The notes beneath the pieces were generated by a model. That model had not been told where the DNA came from. It did no database searches and saw only the letters and a list, made by a program, of their open reading frames with translations. Below are positions 1 to 8,466 of a DNA stretch of 64,000 nt, in pieces. This stretch comes from Jiangella rhizosphaerae (GTDB taxonomy: Bacteria > Actinomycetota > Actinomycetes > Jiangellales > Jiangellaceae). The stretch is from NCBI RefSeq assembly GCF_003579925.1, contig NZ_QUAL01000191.1, positions 17,216 through 81,215 on the forward strand, given 5' to 3'. The stretch's first letter is position 1; every line of letters starts with the position of its first letter. The translations under genes and the position numbers were made by a program.

Positions 1-62
1 TGCGCGACGGCGACGGCTGGGCCACCCGGCCCAACCCCGACCACCGGGGCTACCGTGACTGA
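1..62 (+). CDS. C-terminal end of an upstream gene (partial)
   Basis: An open frame enters from the left edge (first full codon at position 3) and ends RDGDGWATRPNPDHRGYRD at a TGA (60-62). It overlaps the GTG start of the next gene by eight bases, the spacing of translationally coupled genes in this genome. Only about 19 residues are visible, too few to name a family. It is probably the preceding member of an operon with deoC. Confidence 0.45.
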   Translation, partial: RDGDGWATRPNPDHRGYRD

Positions 63-735
63 GCCGACCGGCGGCCGGGCGCTGGCCCGGCACATCGACA
101 TCAGCTGCGTGCAGGCGCACCACACCCGGGCCGACGTGGAGCGGCTGGCGGCGACGGCCCGGCGGCACGAATTCGTCAGCGCGCACGTCCTGCCCGCCTG
201 GCTCGGCGTGCTGTGCGAGCTGCTCGACGGCTCGGACACCCTGGCCGGCGCGCCGGTCGGCTTCCCCTCGGGCGGCGCCACCACCAGGACCAAGCTCGCC
301 GAGGCCGAGGAGCTGCTGGCCGCGGGTGTACAGGAGCTGGACGTCGTCGTCGCGATCGGGCGGCTGCGCTCGGGCGAGCTCGACTACGTGCGCGACGAGC
401 TGGCCGCGGTCGTACGCCTGGTGGACGGTGCGGTGCCGCTGCGCGCGATCATCGAGGTCGGGCACCTCGACGCCGACGCCGTCCGGGCAGCGAGCCGCTG
501 CGTCGTCGACGCCGGCGTGCCGTGGGTGAAGACGGGGACCGGCTGGTCCGGCGCGCCGACGACGGTGGAGCACATCCGGCTGATCGCCGACGAGGTCGGC
601 GACCGGGCGCTGATCAAGGCGGCCGGCGGCGTCCGCGGCGTCGCCACGATCGAGGCGATGCGTGCGCTGGGCGTGCGCCGGTTCGGGATGAACATCGAGG
701 CCGCGGTCGCCGTCGTCGCGGAGGCGGGGGAGTAG
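55..735 (+). CDS. deoC: Deoxyribose-phosphate aldolase family protein (DeoC-like)
   Basis: Class I aldolase, 226 residues, the usual DeoC length. Members cleave 2-deoxyribose-5-phosphate to glyceraldehyde-3-phosphate and acetaldehyde in the cytoplasm; related LsrF-type enzymes act on other phosphosugars. Visible family features are the DVVVAIG segment near residue 97, the Schiff-base lysine in VKTGTGWS (usual form VKTSTGF) and the second lysine in IKAAGGVR near the C terminus, followed by the GMNIEAA end. The GTG start at 55 overlaps the end of the upstream frame, which supports operon membership. A sugar locus with a kinase and phosphosugar regulator lies to the right, so the true substrate may not be deoxyribose phosphate. 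Confidence 0.85.
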   Translation: MTEPTGGRALARHIDISCVQAHHTRADVERLAATARRHEFVSAHVLPAWLGVLCELLDGSDTLAGAPVGFPSGGATTRTKLAEAEELLAAGVQELDVVVAIGRLRSGELDYVRDELAAVVRLVDGAVPLRAIIEVGHLDADAVRAASRCVVDAGVPWVKTGTGWSGAPTTVEHIRLIADEVGDRALIKAAGGVRGVATIEAMRALGVRRFGMNIEAAVAVVAEAGE

Positions 736-1250
736 CTCGCGGCCTGCTCCGAGCCGACGGTGGTCGTGCCGGTGGGAAGGTCGCTGGCGTTCGCGATGGA
801 GCCGGCATCGTGCCGACGGCCACGCGCGCGGCCGTGGCCCCCTCACCGGCCGCGAAGGCATCACCTGCCGACCGCGACACCGTGACGACGACGCCGCCAC
901 CGTGACCACCACACCACGAGACACGCCCCACGCATTCATCGGCATCTCCACGGCCGCAGCGTCGGCAATCTCGACGTCGGCTAACAGTCGTGCAGGCCCG
1001 ACGCTCGGCGGGGTGGGGAGGTTCTGTTTCGGCGTGTAGACGCTGATGCCAACAGTTGGCGTCAGCGTCTACACCTCGATATCGAACTCCTCCGCTCGCA
1101 GACTCGAGCGCGGGTGGTCACCTTCAGCGTGCCACGCGCGACGACGACAACCCCGCCGAAGTAGCGGAACTACCGAGACGGCTGTCCGGATCGGGTGGAT
1201 CGCCCCTTGCAAGCTGGACGAAGAGCCGATAGCGTCTCCCGCCACCAGTC
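736..1250. other. Intergenic region without a convincing gene
   Basis: About 515 bases between deoC and the RpiR-type site. Short open frames on both strands have no recognisable motif, no good ribosome binding site and no matching codon bias. The region holds one long near-perfect palindrome (1034-1074), listed separately. It presumably ends the deoC transcript and begins the control region of the secreted glycosidase. Confidence 0.6.
1034..1074. repeat. 41-bp near-perfect palindrome (hairpin)
   Basis: Positions 1034-1053 and 1055-1074 pair across one central base, with a single T-G wobble at 1047/1061; the outer arms read GTGTAGACGC and GCGTCTACAC. RNA from either strand would fold into a stem of about 18-20 pairs. 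It lies about 300 bases after deoC and 240 before the next gene. No T-tract follows, so it may be a long-stem actinobacterial terminator or an extragenic palindromic repeat rather than a classical terminator. Confidence 0.6.
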
Positions 1251-1252
1251 TG

Positions 1253-1267
1253 TGTAGTAGTACTACT
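1253..1267. promoter_or_regulatory. Candidate RpiR operator before the secreted glycosidase
   Basis: TGTAGTAGTACTACT matches TGTAGT-N3-ACTACA in all but the last base. It sits 48 bases before the ATG at 1315. The same palindrome occurs at 11911, 11985, 16880 and 16924, around the RpiR-type gene of this window. The odd-length dyad resembles the one known for HexR-type members of this family. Confidence 0.55.
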
Positions 1268-1314
1268 CACAAAGCGGGCTGAGCCTCCACTGTCAGCGAC
1301 GAGAGGGAGAAGGC

Positions 1315-3954
1315 ATGCGACGACGACGAAGTGCCGCGGCCGCGGGAGCGCTGCTGCTCATCGCCGGCGCGGTCGTACCGTCCAGCGCGAGCGAGCCGAA
1401 CGAGCCGAACGAGGAGAACGCCGACGCGGCGCGGACGGTGAGCGTCGATCTCGGGCAGGTCGTCCAGGACGACTACCTGGGCGTGGGTGTCAACATCATT
1501 CCGTGGAGCCTGATGGACGACACCACGGCTCTGGGCTACGACGACGCCGACTGGGAGGTCGACGTCGAGCGGATCGCGACCATTCGGCCGGCGGTCGCGC
1601 GGGTCTGGTTCCAGCTGGACTGGATGGAGCTGGAGAAGGGACAGTACGACTTCGACAGCCCGGAGATGCGGACGTTCTACCGCTACCTGGACGCACTGGA
1701 GAACGCCGGCACCGAGGTGCTGCTGAACTTCGGCTGGAAGGTCGGCGAGCGCATCCACGACTGGTTCACCATCCCGGGGCTGCCCGACCCGTACATCAGC
1801 GCGCCGGCGGACCTGCCCGCGTACGGCGCGTCGGCGTCGGCGTTGCTCAACGAGCTGATCACCCACCGCGGCTACGACAACGTCCGCTACCTGACGTTCT
1901 ACAACGAGCCCAACGGCAGCTGGGATTTCGACGCCCCCGGCGACGAGCGGGCCTACTACGCGCAGATGGCCCGGGCCGTCCACGAGCGGCTCAGCCAGGA
2001 CGGGCTGCGCGACGACATCGAGATCTGGGGTCCGGAGGAGGTGAACGCCGTCGACTGGACCGGCTACATGGCCGAGCACGCGGCGGACGTCTTCGACGGC
2101 TACAGCTTCCACCTCTACGGGGAGTCCTACGACCACCTGAGCCAGTCGATCGCGGACCGGCGGTCGCTGATCGGCGACGCCGACCTGCACCTCACCGAGA
2201 TGGGCTGGACGAACCCCGGCACCAGCGTGTGGGAGACCGGCTACGCCAACTACGTCATCAAGAGCGCCAACGAGGGCGTGAAGTCCAATCTCGTCTGGCA
2301 GCTCAACGGCGTGATGACCGACGACCCGGCCGGTGACACCAACGGTGCGTTCAACCTGTGGGACTCGGTGATCCTCGGCATCGAGCCGACCGCCGCGTTC
2401 TACGAGGCCGGCCTGCTGTCGCGGTACATCCCGAAGCACAGCGAGGTGGTCGCGACCTCGACCGACGGTGACGACGTGCGCGCCGCGGCGTTCCGGGACG
2501 AGGACGGCGAGCTCACCGTCCTCGTCGAGACCGCGCCGGGCGAGGCCAAGGACGTCACCGTCGAGTTCACCGGCCAGACCGTCACCGACGCCTTCCACCG
2601 CATCGAGTTCACCGACGCGGTCGCGCAGCCGGAGCCGAACGCGCTGCTCCCGGCGACCAGCGGCACGCTGCGACCGGCCGGCAACGCGTTCACCGACACC
2701 GCGCTCGGCGCCGAGCACAGCTACGTCGTCTACACCACGGCCGACCCGGCGACGCAGGTCGCCGTCACGCCGGTGCAGTCGACCGTGGCCGGCGGCGAGA
2801 CGCTGCAGCTGTCGGCGCGCCTCGTGGACGGCCGCGGCCCGGTCAGCTGGAGCGTCGTGGGCGAGGGCAACGGACGCATCGACGCCCGAGGCCGCTACAC
2901 CGCGCCCGACGTCGACACCGAGCGCACCGTCGCGATCCGGGCGACCAGCCGCCGCGACCCCGCCGACTACGGCGTCGCGCAGGTCACCGTCACGCCCGCG
3001 TCGAAGCCCGGCGTCACCGACGCGCCGGTGTTCAGCCTGGAGCCCGGGAAGTACGACTCCCGCGAGGCGGTGTTCATCACGTCCGGCACGCCGGGCGCGC
3101 AGATCCGCTACACGCTCGACGGCTCGGTGCCGACCGCGGACTCGGCGCTGTACACGGGTCCGGTGTTCCTGCAGCCGCTGCGGACGACCTACCTGCGCGC
3201 GGTGGCCTTCGCCGACGGCCTGGAGCCGTCCGGCGTCACGTCGCGGCTCTACAAGGTCATGGACGTGCAGAACGCGCCCGACGGCTACACGTTCTGCATG
3301 TACGCCGGCCAGGGCCGGTGCGAGTTCGAGGGCGAGGCCAGCGTGGCGTTCGGCTCCGACGGGCTGTTCGCGTACGGCGTCTTCACCGACGGCGTCGAGT
3401 GCACGGCGGCCAGCTTCGGCGGCGACCCGAACCCGGGCGGGGACAACCGGTGCTTCTACAGCACCACCATCCCCGAGGAGCCGCCGCTGGTGACCATCTA
3501 CAACGCCGGCTTCGAGAGCCCGGCGACCGGCGGCACCGCCAACGGGCCGATGGTCAACGGCTGGACGTTCAGCGCCCGGGCCGGCGTGCAGCACAACGAC
3601 AGCGTGTTCAACCCCGCGTCGCCGGCGCCGGAGGGCGTCCGGACGGCGTACCTGAAGACCGACTCGGGGCTGGGCAGCCGGATCGACCAGACCATCAGGT
3701 TCCCGGCCGGACGGTTCGCGCTGACGTTCTACGCGGCCAACCGCACCGACTTCGGCGGGCTGCAGACCTTCGACGTGCTGGTCGACGGCGTCAAGGTCGG
3801 CTCGGCCGCGCCGACGTCGGGGGAGTACGTTCTGCACCGGACCGACGCCTTCACGGTCGAGGCCGGTGAGCACACGGTGTCGTTCGTGGCGACCACCACC
3901 GACGGCGACAACACCGCGTTCCTCGACGCCGTCCGCGTGGTCGCCGCCGAGTAG
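1315..3954 (+). CDS. Secreted multidomain glycoside hydrolase (clan GH-A)
   Basis: An 879-residue exported protein. An RRRR-plus-hydrophobic signal peptide covers about residues 1-25 and is followed by an acidic Glu/Asn linker. The catalytic (beta/alpha)8 domain spans about 45-470: FYNEPNG carries the likely acid/base Glu198 and LTEMGW the likely nucleophile Glu295, the Asn-Glu-Pro plus later Glu pattern of clan GH-A (GH39- or GH5-like). Then come an Ig-like domain (about 480-565), a chitobiase-type hairpin domain around IRYTLDGSVPT (about 570-650), a Cys-containing linker, and a C-terminal beta-sandwich beginning NAGFESPATGG like DUF642-type binding modules. The ATG follows GGGAGAAGG. A candidate RpiR operator precedes it, linking it to the GH78/ABC locus. 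The exact substrate is unknown. Confidence 0.85.
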   Translation: MRRRRSAAAAGALLLIAGAVVPSSASEPNEPNEENADAARTVSVDLGQVVQDDYLGVGVNIIPWSLMDDTTALGYDDADWEVDVERIATIRPAVARVWFQLDWMELEKGQYDFDSPEMRTFYRYLDALENAGTEVLLNFGWKVGERIHDWFTIPGLPDPYISAPADLPAYGASASALLNELITHRGYDNVRYLTFYNEPNGSWDFDAPGDERAYYAQMARAVHERLSQDGLRDDIEIWGPEEVNAVDWTGYMAEHAADVFDGYSFHLYGESYDHLSQSIADRRSLIGDADLHLTEMGWTNPGTSVWETGYANYVIKSANEGVKSNLVWQLNGVMTDDPAGDTNGAFNLWDSVILGIEPTAAFYEAGLLSRYIPKHSEVVATSTDGDDVRAAAFRDEDGELTVLVETAPGEAKDVTVEFTGQTVTDAFHRIEFTDAVAQPEPNALLPATSGTLRPAGNAFTDTALGAEHSYVVYTTADPATQVAVTPVQSTVAGGETLQLSARLVDGRGPVSWSVVGEGNGRIDARGRYTAPDVDTERTVAIRATSRRDPADYGVAQVTVTPASKPGVTDAPVFSLEPGKYDSREAVFITSGTPGAQIRYTLDGSVPTADSALYTGPVFLQPLRTTYLRAVAFADGLEPSGVTSRLYKVMDVQNAPDGYTFCMYAGQGRCEFEGEASVAFGSDGLFAYGVFTDGVECTAASFGGDPNPGGDNRCFYSTTIPEEPPLVTIYNAGFESPATGGTANGPMVNGWTFSARAGVQHNDSVFNPASPAPEGVRTAYLKTDSGLGSRIDQTIRFPAGRFALTFYAANRTDFGGLQTFDVLVDGVKVGSAAPTSGEYVLHRTDAFTVEAGEHTVSFVATTTDGDNTAFLDAVRVVAAE

Positions 3955-3981
3955 ACGGCGGGCCACACCGAGGCGAGCGGG

Positions 3982-4941
3982 TCAGCCCGGCCAGGCGAGC
4001 AGCCTGGCCGGGTTGGCCCGCAGCAGCATGTCCGTGGCCGCGTCGCCGATCGCCGCGCGCACCCGCGGCACGAACCGGGTCCCGAGGTAGGCCAGCCCGG
4101 GCATGCCGCCGTAGGCGGCGTACCGGCGACGCCGCGCGACGTCGCCGCCCAGCACGACGCGATCGCCGCCGCCGGCCGCCACGACGTCGGCCAGGCACTG
4201 GACGAGGACGGCATCGGGCCACTCGCGGTGCCGTGCGGCGCCGTCGTAGCCCAGGTAGGCGCCGCGGGCCGCGAGCTCGGCGTGCAGGACGGGGTCCGGG
4301 TTGCGGTCGGCGTGCGCCAGCACGACGCGTTCGGCGGGCACGCCGGCGCCGGCCAGCCGGTCCAGGACCTCGTGGCCGGCGCTGCCGTGCTCGAGGTGGA
4401 CCATGACGGGCGCTCCGGTCGCAGCGTGTGCCCGGCCGGCCGCCTCGATGGCCCGGGCCGCGAAGGCGTCGATCGACCAGTAGCCGATGCCGACCTTCAC
4501 GATCCCGGCGCGGACGGGGCGGCCGTCCGGGCCCGCCGAGGCGGCGCCCTCGCCGTCCCAGCGGTCGTCGGCAGGCATGCCGCCGGTCAGGTCACGGAGG
4601 AAGCGGGCCGCCATCGCCTCGGCCGACGCGGCCAGCACGAGGTCGTCGTCGCGGTAGTGAGCGGCGCGGTGCACGCCGGTCGTGGCCACGACGTGCAGGC
4701 CGGTGACGGCGGCGATCCGGGCCACCGCGGCCGGGCGCCGGCCCAGGCCGCAAGGCGTGGCGTCGACGAACCCGTCGAAGCCGGACCGGCGCAGGTGGCC
4801 GGCCTCCCGCCCGCTGAGCTCCTCGTCGTCGAGCTCGTCGCCGGGGAGCAGCGGCGTCACCTGGAACAGGTGCTCGTGGTAGTTCACGCAGCCCAGCTGG
4901 TCCGGGCGGACGTCGCCCAGGACGGTACGGACGAACGCCAC
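3982..4941 (-). CDS. Phosphotriesterase-family metal-dependent hydrolase
   Basis: A 319-residue TIM-barrel metalloenzyme of the PTE/PHP family. Metal-site motifs appear in order: YHEHLF near residue 21, the likely carboxylated lysine in GIVKVGIG, MVHLEHG, VLAHADRNPD and the late aspartate in VLGGDVARR. Many bacterial family members are lactonases or act on sugar-lactone phosphates rather than organophosphates. It starts with GTG one base after the TGA of the dehydrogenase gene and is the last gene of the leftward ABC operon. I infer that it hydrolyses a lactone or ester made by the upstream dehydrogenases; true phosphotriesterase activity is unlikely. Confidence 0.82.
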   Translation of the reverse strand: MAFVRTVLGDVRPDQLGCVNYHEHLFQVTPLLPGDELDDEELSGREAGHLRRSGFDGFVDATPCGLGRRPAAVARIAAVTGLHVVATTGVHRAAHYRDDDLVLAASAEAMAARFLRDLTGGMPADDRWDGEGAASAGPDGRPVRAGIVKVGIGYWSIDAFAARAIEAAGRAHAATGAPVMVHLEHGSAGHEVLDRLAGAGVPAERVVLAHADRNPDPVLHAELAARGAYLGYDGAARHREWPDAVLVQCLADVVAAGGGDRVVLGGDVARRRRYAAYGGMPGLAYLGTRFVPRVRAAIGDAATDMLLRANPARLLAWPG

Positions 4942-4942
4942 G

Positions 4943-5905
4943 TCAGGGCCGGGTCGCGGGCACCGGGTTGGGCGGTGTGCGGCCGGCCAGCACGGCGACG
5001 ACGTTCTCGACCGCCATGCCGCCCATCCGGTCGATCGCCTCCACGGTCTGCGCCGCGATGTGCGGCGTCACGAGCACCCGCTCGGCCAGCTCCGGCGCGA
5101 GCAGCGCACACCCGGAACCCGCGCCGTGTTCGTGGGTCAGCGCGTCGGCGGCGTAGAACAGGTCCGGCCGGTCGCGGATGGCGGCGGCGAGCGCGTCCTC
5201 GTCGACGAGGTCCGCGCGGGCGGTGTTGACCAGGTGCAGCGGCCGCCGCAGCCGCTGTAGCCACGACCGGTCGACGACGGTCTGACCGCCGGGGGCGTGC
5301 AGGCTCACCGCGTCGCACCGCTCGGGCAGCTCGTCGGCGGCCACCGGCTCGACGCCGAGCTCGCGCATCGCCACGGCGTCGACGTAGGGGTCGGCGGCCA
5401 CGATGCGGCAGCCGAAGCCGTCGAGCCGGCGGGCCAGCTCGCGCCCGATGCGCCCGAAGCCGAGGATCCCGACGGTCAGCCCGCCCAGCTCGCGGCCGCG
5501 CCAGGCGGCCCAGTCGCCGGCACGGACCCGGCGGTCGCCGCCGGCGACGCCGCGCAGCGAGGCCAGCAGCAGGGCCAGAGCGTGCTCGGCCACGGCGGTG
5601 GAGTTGGCGCCGGGGGTGTTCGTCACGACGATGCCGCGCTCGGCCGCGCTGCCGAGGTCGACGGCGTCGACCCCCACGCCGTACCGGGCGACCACCCGCA
5701 GCCGCGGTGCCAGCGCGAGGTGGTCGGCGGTGACCGGAGACGTGCCCGCGATCCAGCCGGCGACGCCCGCCAGATCGTTCGCGAGGCTCGCGAGGTCGTG
5801 ACCGGCCGGCCCGCGGACGACGGTGTGGCCGTGGGCGGCGAGCTCCGCCTCGACGTCGCGCCGCCCGCTGGAGAACGACCGGGCTGTCACCAGGACGGTG
5901 GCCAC
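4943..5905 (-). CDS. D-isomer-specific 2-hydroxyacid dehydrogenase, NAD-binding
   Basis: A 320-residue cytoplasmic oxidoreductase of the D-2-hydroxyacid dehydrogenase family, which reversibly oxidises 2-hydroxyacids to 2-ketoacids with NAD(P). The N-terminal substrate domain covers about 1-100. A Rossmann motif GILGFGRIGRELA follows near residue 145. The catalytic Arg lies in NTARADLVDEDAL (the usual RG is RA) and the His in TPHIAAQT; the acidic partner is probably the Glu of THEHGAG. It sits between the SDR and the PTE-like hydrolase with gaps of 1-4 bases. It probably works on an intermediate of the imported sugar. The loop before the late His is longer than usual. Confidence 0.88.
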   Translation of the reverse strand: MATVLVTARSFSSGRRDVEAELAAHGHTVVRGPAGHDLASLANDLAGVAGWIAGTSPVTADHLALAPRLRVVARYGVGVDAVDLGSAAERGIVVTNTPGANSTAVAEHALALLLASLRGVAGGDRRVRAGDWAAWRGRELGGLTVGILGFGRIGRELARRLDGFGCRIVAADPYVDAVAMRELGVEPVAADELPERCDAVSLHAPGGQTVVDRSWLQRLRRPLHLVNTARADLVDEDALAAAIRDRPDLFYAADALTHEHGAGSGCALLAPELAERVLVTPHIAAQTVEAIDRMGGMAVENVVAVLAGRTPPNPVPATRP

Positions 5906-5909
5906 GTGC

Positions 5910-6635
5910 TCACGCGTCCTGCGACGTGGGCGCCAGCACCAGTTCCCGGACGCAGACGTGCTGCGGCAGCTGGTAGGCGTAGAGCATCGCCTCGGCCACG
6001 TCGGAGGCCTGCAGCCCGCCGCCGATGGAGTCGCGGTAGTCCAGGTAGCCCGCGACGATGTCGGCGGACCGGGTGGTCGACAGCAGTTCGGTCTCGACCT
6101 GCCCGGGCGCGACCAGCACGACGCGGACCCCGTGCGCGGCGTTCTCGCGGCGCATGCCCTCGGTCATGGCGTGGACGGCGTACTTGGTGCCGCAGTAGAC
6201 GGTGTGGTCCGGGTACAGGTTCTTCCCGGCGATCGAGCCGATGTTCATGACGGTGCCGCGGCCGCGCTCGCGCATCCCGGGCAGGACGGCCTGGGCGGTG
6301 GTGAGCAGCGCGACGCAGTTGACGTCGAACAGCATCTTGATGTCCGCCTCGGGCTGGTCCACGACGGGCGACAGCGGCATCACGCCGGCGTTGTTGACCA
6401 GCAGGTCCACCGGCCCGTAGGCGGCCTCCGCGGCGGCGACGGCATCGCGGACGGCTGCCGCGTCGGTGACGTCGACCTCGGCGACCCGGGTGTCCGGCAG
6501 GTCGAGGTCGGCCATGCGGCCGGCCCGGCGGGCCATGAGCAGCAGCGGGTGGCCCGCTGCCGAGAACGCCTGCGCGGCGGCGGCGCCGATGCCGGAGCTG
6601 GCGCCGGTGATCGCGACGAGAGGCTGGCTGGTCAT
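5910..6635 (-). CDS. Short-chain dehydrogenase/reductase (SDR)
   Basis: A 241-residue classical SDR. It shows the cofactor motif TGASSGIG near residue 11, NNAG near 87, catalytic Ser in NIGSIAG and Tyr/Lys in YCGTKYA. Asp/Glu and Arg residues after the second strand do not clearly settle NAD versus NADP. The ATG at 6635 has a GGAGAG ribosome site; reading further upstream enters the permease gene. It follows the permease by 29 bases and precedes the 2-hydroxyacid dehydrogenase by four. It probably oxidises or reduces a hydroxyl of the imported sugar or its acid; the substrate is not visible. Confidence 0.88.
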   Translation of the reverse strand: MTSQPLVAITGASSGIGAAAAQAFSAAGHPLLLMARRAGRMADLDLPDTRVAEVDVTDAAAVRDAVAAAEAAYGPVDLLVNNAGVMPLSPVVDQPEADIKMLFDVNCVALLTTAQAVLPGMRERGRGTVMNIGSIAGKNLYPDHTVYCGTKYAVHAMTEGMRRENAAHGVRVVLVAPGQVETELLSTTRSADIVAGYLDYRDSIGGGLQASDVAEAMLYAYQLPQHVCVRELVLAPTSQDA

Positions 6636-6664
6636 GAGTCGGCTCTCCGAGGGTGATGTGGCCG

Positions 6665-7501
6665 TCACTTGACGGCGCCGGCGTACAGCCCGCTGACGAA
6701 GTAGCGCTGGGCCAGCACGAACAGGACGAGGACCGGCAGGCTCATGATGAGCACGGCCGCCATGATGTTGCCCCAGTCGGCGAGGTACTGGGCCTTGAAG
6801 TACAGGACGCCGGTGGTCAGCGTCCGCTTGTCCGGGTCGGTGAGCAGCAGCTGGGGCACGAGGTAGTCGTTCCAGATGCCGACGCCCTGCAGCACCCAGA
6901 ACGTCGCGATCGCGGGCCGCGCCAGCGGGAAGAAGATGGCGCGGAACAGCTGGAAGTAGCCGGCGCCGTCGATGACGGCGGCGTCGACGATCTCCGCCGG
7001 CACCTGCCGCATGAACGCGGCCATGAGGAAGACGCCGAACGGGATCGCCCCGGCGATGTAGATGAGGATGACGCCCGCGTAGTTGTCGACCAGCCCGAGC
7101 TCGCGCACCACGCGGAACTGCGGCACCAGCGCCAGCTGCATGGGCAGGAAGATGCCGGCCGCGATGAGCAGGTAGACGGCCGAGCCGATGCGGGTGAGCC
7201 GGCGCACCACCGCGTACGCGGCCAGCGCCGAGATGACGGTGGCGGCCGTCATGCTCACGACGGTCAGCAGGATCGAGTTGGCGAACAGGTTCGAGAAGCC
7301 GGCCTCGACCCACGTCGTGGAGAAGTTCTCGACGGTGGGCTCGTGGGGCAGCCCGGTGGGGTTCTGCAGGACCTCGAGGTTGGACTTGAACGCCGTGATG
7401 ACCATGATGATCAGCGGGTAGGCCATCACGGCGCTGATCAGCACGAGCAGCAGGTTCACCGGCGCCCGGCGGGCGAGGCGGAGGGCACGGCCCCGGGTCA
7501 T
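6665..7501 (-). CDS. ABC sugar transporter permease (MalG-type)
   Basis: A 278-residue inner-membrane subunit of a CUT1-type carbohydrate ABC importer with six predicted membrane segments. The cytoplasmic coupling (EAA) loop is visible as EIVDAAVIDGAGYFQLF about 90 residues from the C-terminal end. It starts at an ATG overlapping the stop of the partner permease (ATGA), so the two are made together. A matching solute-binding lipoprotein is two genes upstream. No ATP-binding subunit is present in the operon, so a shared MsiK-type ATPase encoded elsewhere must be assumed. Confidence 0.92.
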   Translation of the reverse strand: MTRGRALRLARRAPVNLLLVLISAVMAYPLIIMVITAFKSNLEVLQNPTGLPHEPTVENFSTTWVEAGFSNLFANSILLTVVSMTAATVISALAAYAVVRRLTRIGSAVYLLIAAGIFLPMQLALVPQFRVVRELGLVDNYAGVILIYIAGAIPFGVFLMAAFMRQVPAEIVDAAVIDGAGYFQLFRAIFFPLARPAIATFWVLQGVGIWNDYLVPQLLLTDPDKRTLTTGVLYFKAQYLADWGNIMAAVLIMSLPVLVLFVLAQRYFVSGLYAGAVK

Positions 7502-8466
7502 CGCGCACCTCCTTCGGCGGTCGTGGACTTGGTCAGCCGGTTCTGGGCGGCCGCGATGGCGATCAGCACCACGATGACCAGCACGGCCATGGCGGACGCG
7601 TAGCCGAAGTTGTTGCGCACCAGGCCCTCGTGGAAGACCTGCGTCATGTAGAGCTGGGTCTCGTTGCCCGGGCCGCCACGGGTCATCAGGTAGACGGTGT
7701 CGAACGCCCGCAGCGCGCCGTTGATGGCCAGCACGAGCACGAGGCCGATCGAGGGCACCATGAGCGGGATGGTGACGTAGCGCAGCGTGGTCCATGCGCG
7801 CGCGCCGTCGACCTTGGCGGCCTCCATGATCTCGCCCGGGATGGTGCTGAGGCCGGCGAGGAAGATGATGATGTTGAAGCCGAGCCCGCTCCACAGGTCG
7901 ACCAGGATCACGCTGTACAGCGCCAGGTCGTAGCTGCCCAGCCAGTCCTGCGCGAGGTGGTCCAGTCCCAGGCTGCGCAGCGTGGTGTTGATGGTGCCGG
8001 TGGTGGGGTCGTACATGAAGCTCCACGTGAACACGATCGCCACCGGGCTGATCACCATGGGAGCGAAGAAGATCGACCGGTACACGTTGCCCAGCAGCAG
8101 CCGCCGGTGCAGCAGGACGGCGATGAGGAACGCCAGCACCGTCTGGACGATCACCTTGAAGAACCCGTAGATCGCGGTGTTGCCGATCGCCTGCAGCAGC
8201 ACGGTGTCGCCGGAGAAGATGCGGGCGAAGTTCTCCAGCCCGACGAAGTTCACCGGCCGGTTGAAGCCGCGGGCGTCGGTGAAGCTCGACACGATCACCT
8301 GGCCCATCGGGTACACCGTGAAGACGCCGTACACGATCAGGGCCGGCGCGACCGCCAGCCAGAATTTGCCGGCCGGGCTCCGGTCGGCCCACCAGCGCCG
8401 GCGGGCGGCCGGCGCCGCGGCGGCCGGCGGGACCAGCCTGCGGTTCTCGGGTTTCGTGACGGTCAT
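7498..8466 (-). CDS. ABC sugar transporter permease (MalF-type)
   Basis: A 322-residue permease with a Pro/Ala-rich cytoplasmic N terminus, then six membrane segments starting at FWLAVAPALIVYGVF (about residue 35). The EAA loop reads EIMEAAKVDGARAWTTLRY. The MTRGGPGNET stretch is typical of MalF-like sugar permeases. It overlaps both neighbours by four bases (ATGA), so the glycosidase, this permease and the MalG-type partner are translationally coupled. With the lipoprotein at 10584-11849 it forms the importer of the left locus. Confidence 0.92.
   Translation of the reverse strand: MTVTKPENRRLVPPAAAAPAARRRWWADRSPAGKFWLAVAPALIVYGVFTVYPMGQVIVSSFTDARGFNRPVNFVGLENFARIFSGDTVLLQAIGNTAIYGFFKVIVQTVLAFLIAVLLHRRLLLGNVYRSIFFAPMVISPVAIVFTWSFMYDPTTGTINTTLRSLGLDHLAQDWLGSYDLALYSVILVDLWSGLGFNIIIFLAGLSTIPGEIMEAAKVDGARAWTTLRYVTIPLMVPSIGLVLVLAINGALRAFDTVYLMTRGGPGNETQLYMTQVFHEGLVRNNFGYASAMAVLVIVVLIAIAAAQNRLTKSTTAEGGAR

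Noticed and set aside
1046..1282. Small plus-strand frame covering the palindrome and operator
   Set aside because: No ribosome site or family; it overlaps the hairpin and the RpiR site, which explain the sequence better.
1267..3966. A very long open frame on the minus strand opposite the secreted glycosidase
   Set aside because: It mirrors the GC-rich gene on the plus strand, is rich in Arg/Val/Gly without motifs, and the plus frame has a signal peptide, catalytic motifs and domains.
3982..4941. True organophosphate phosphotriesterase
   Set aside because: The sugar-operon context and the general family pattern favour a lactonase or esterase; nothing specific supports organophosphate hydrolysis.
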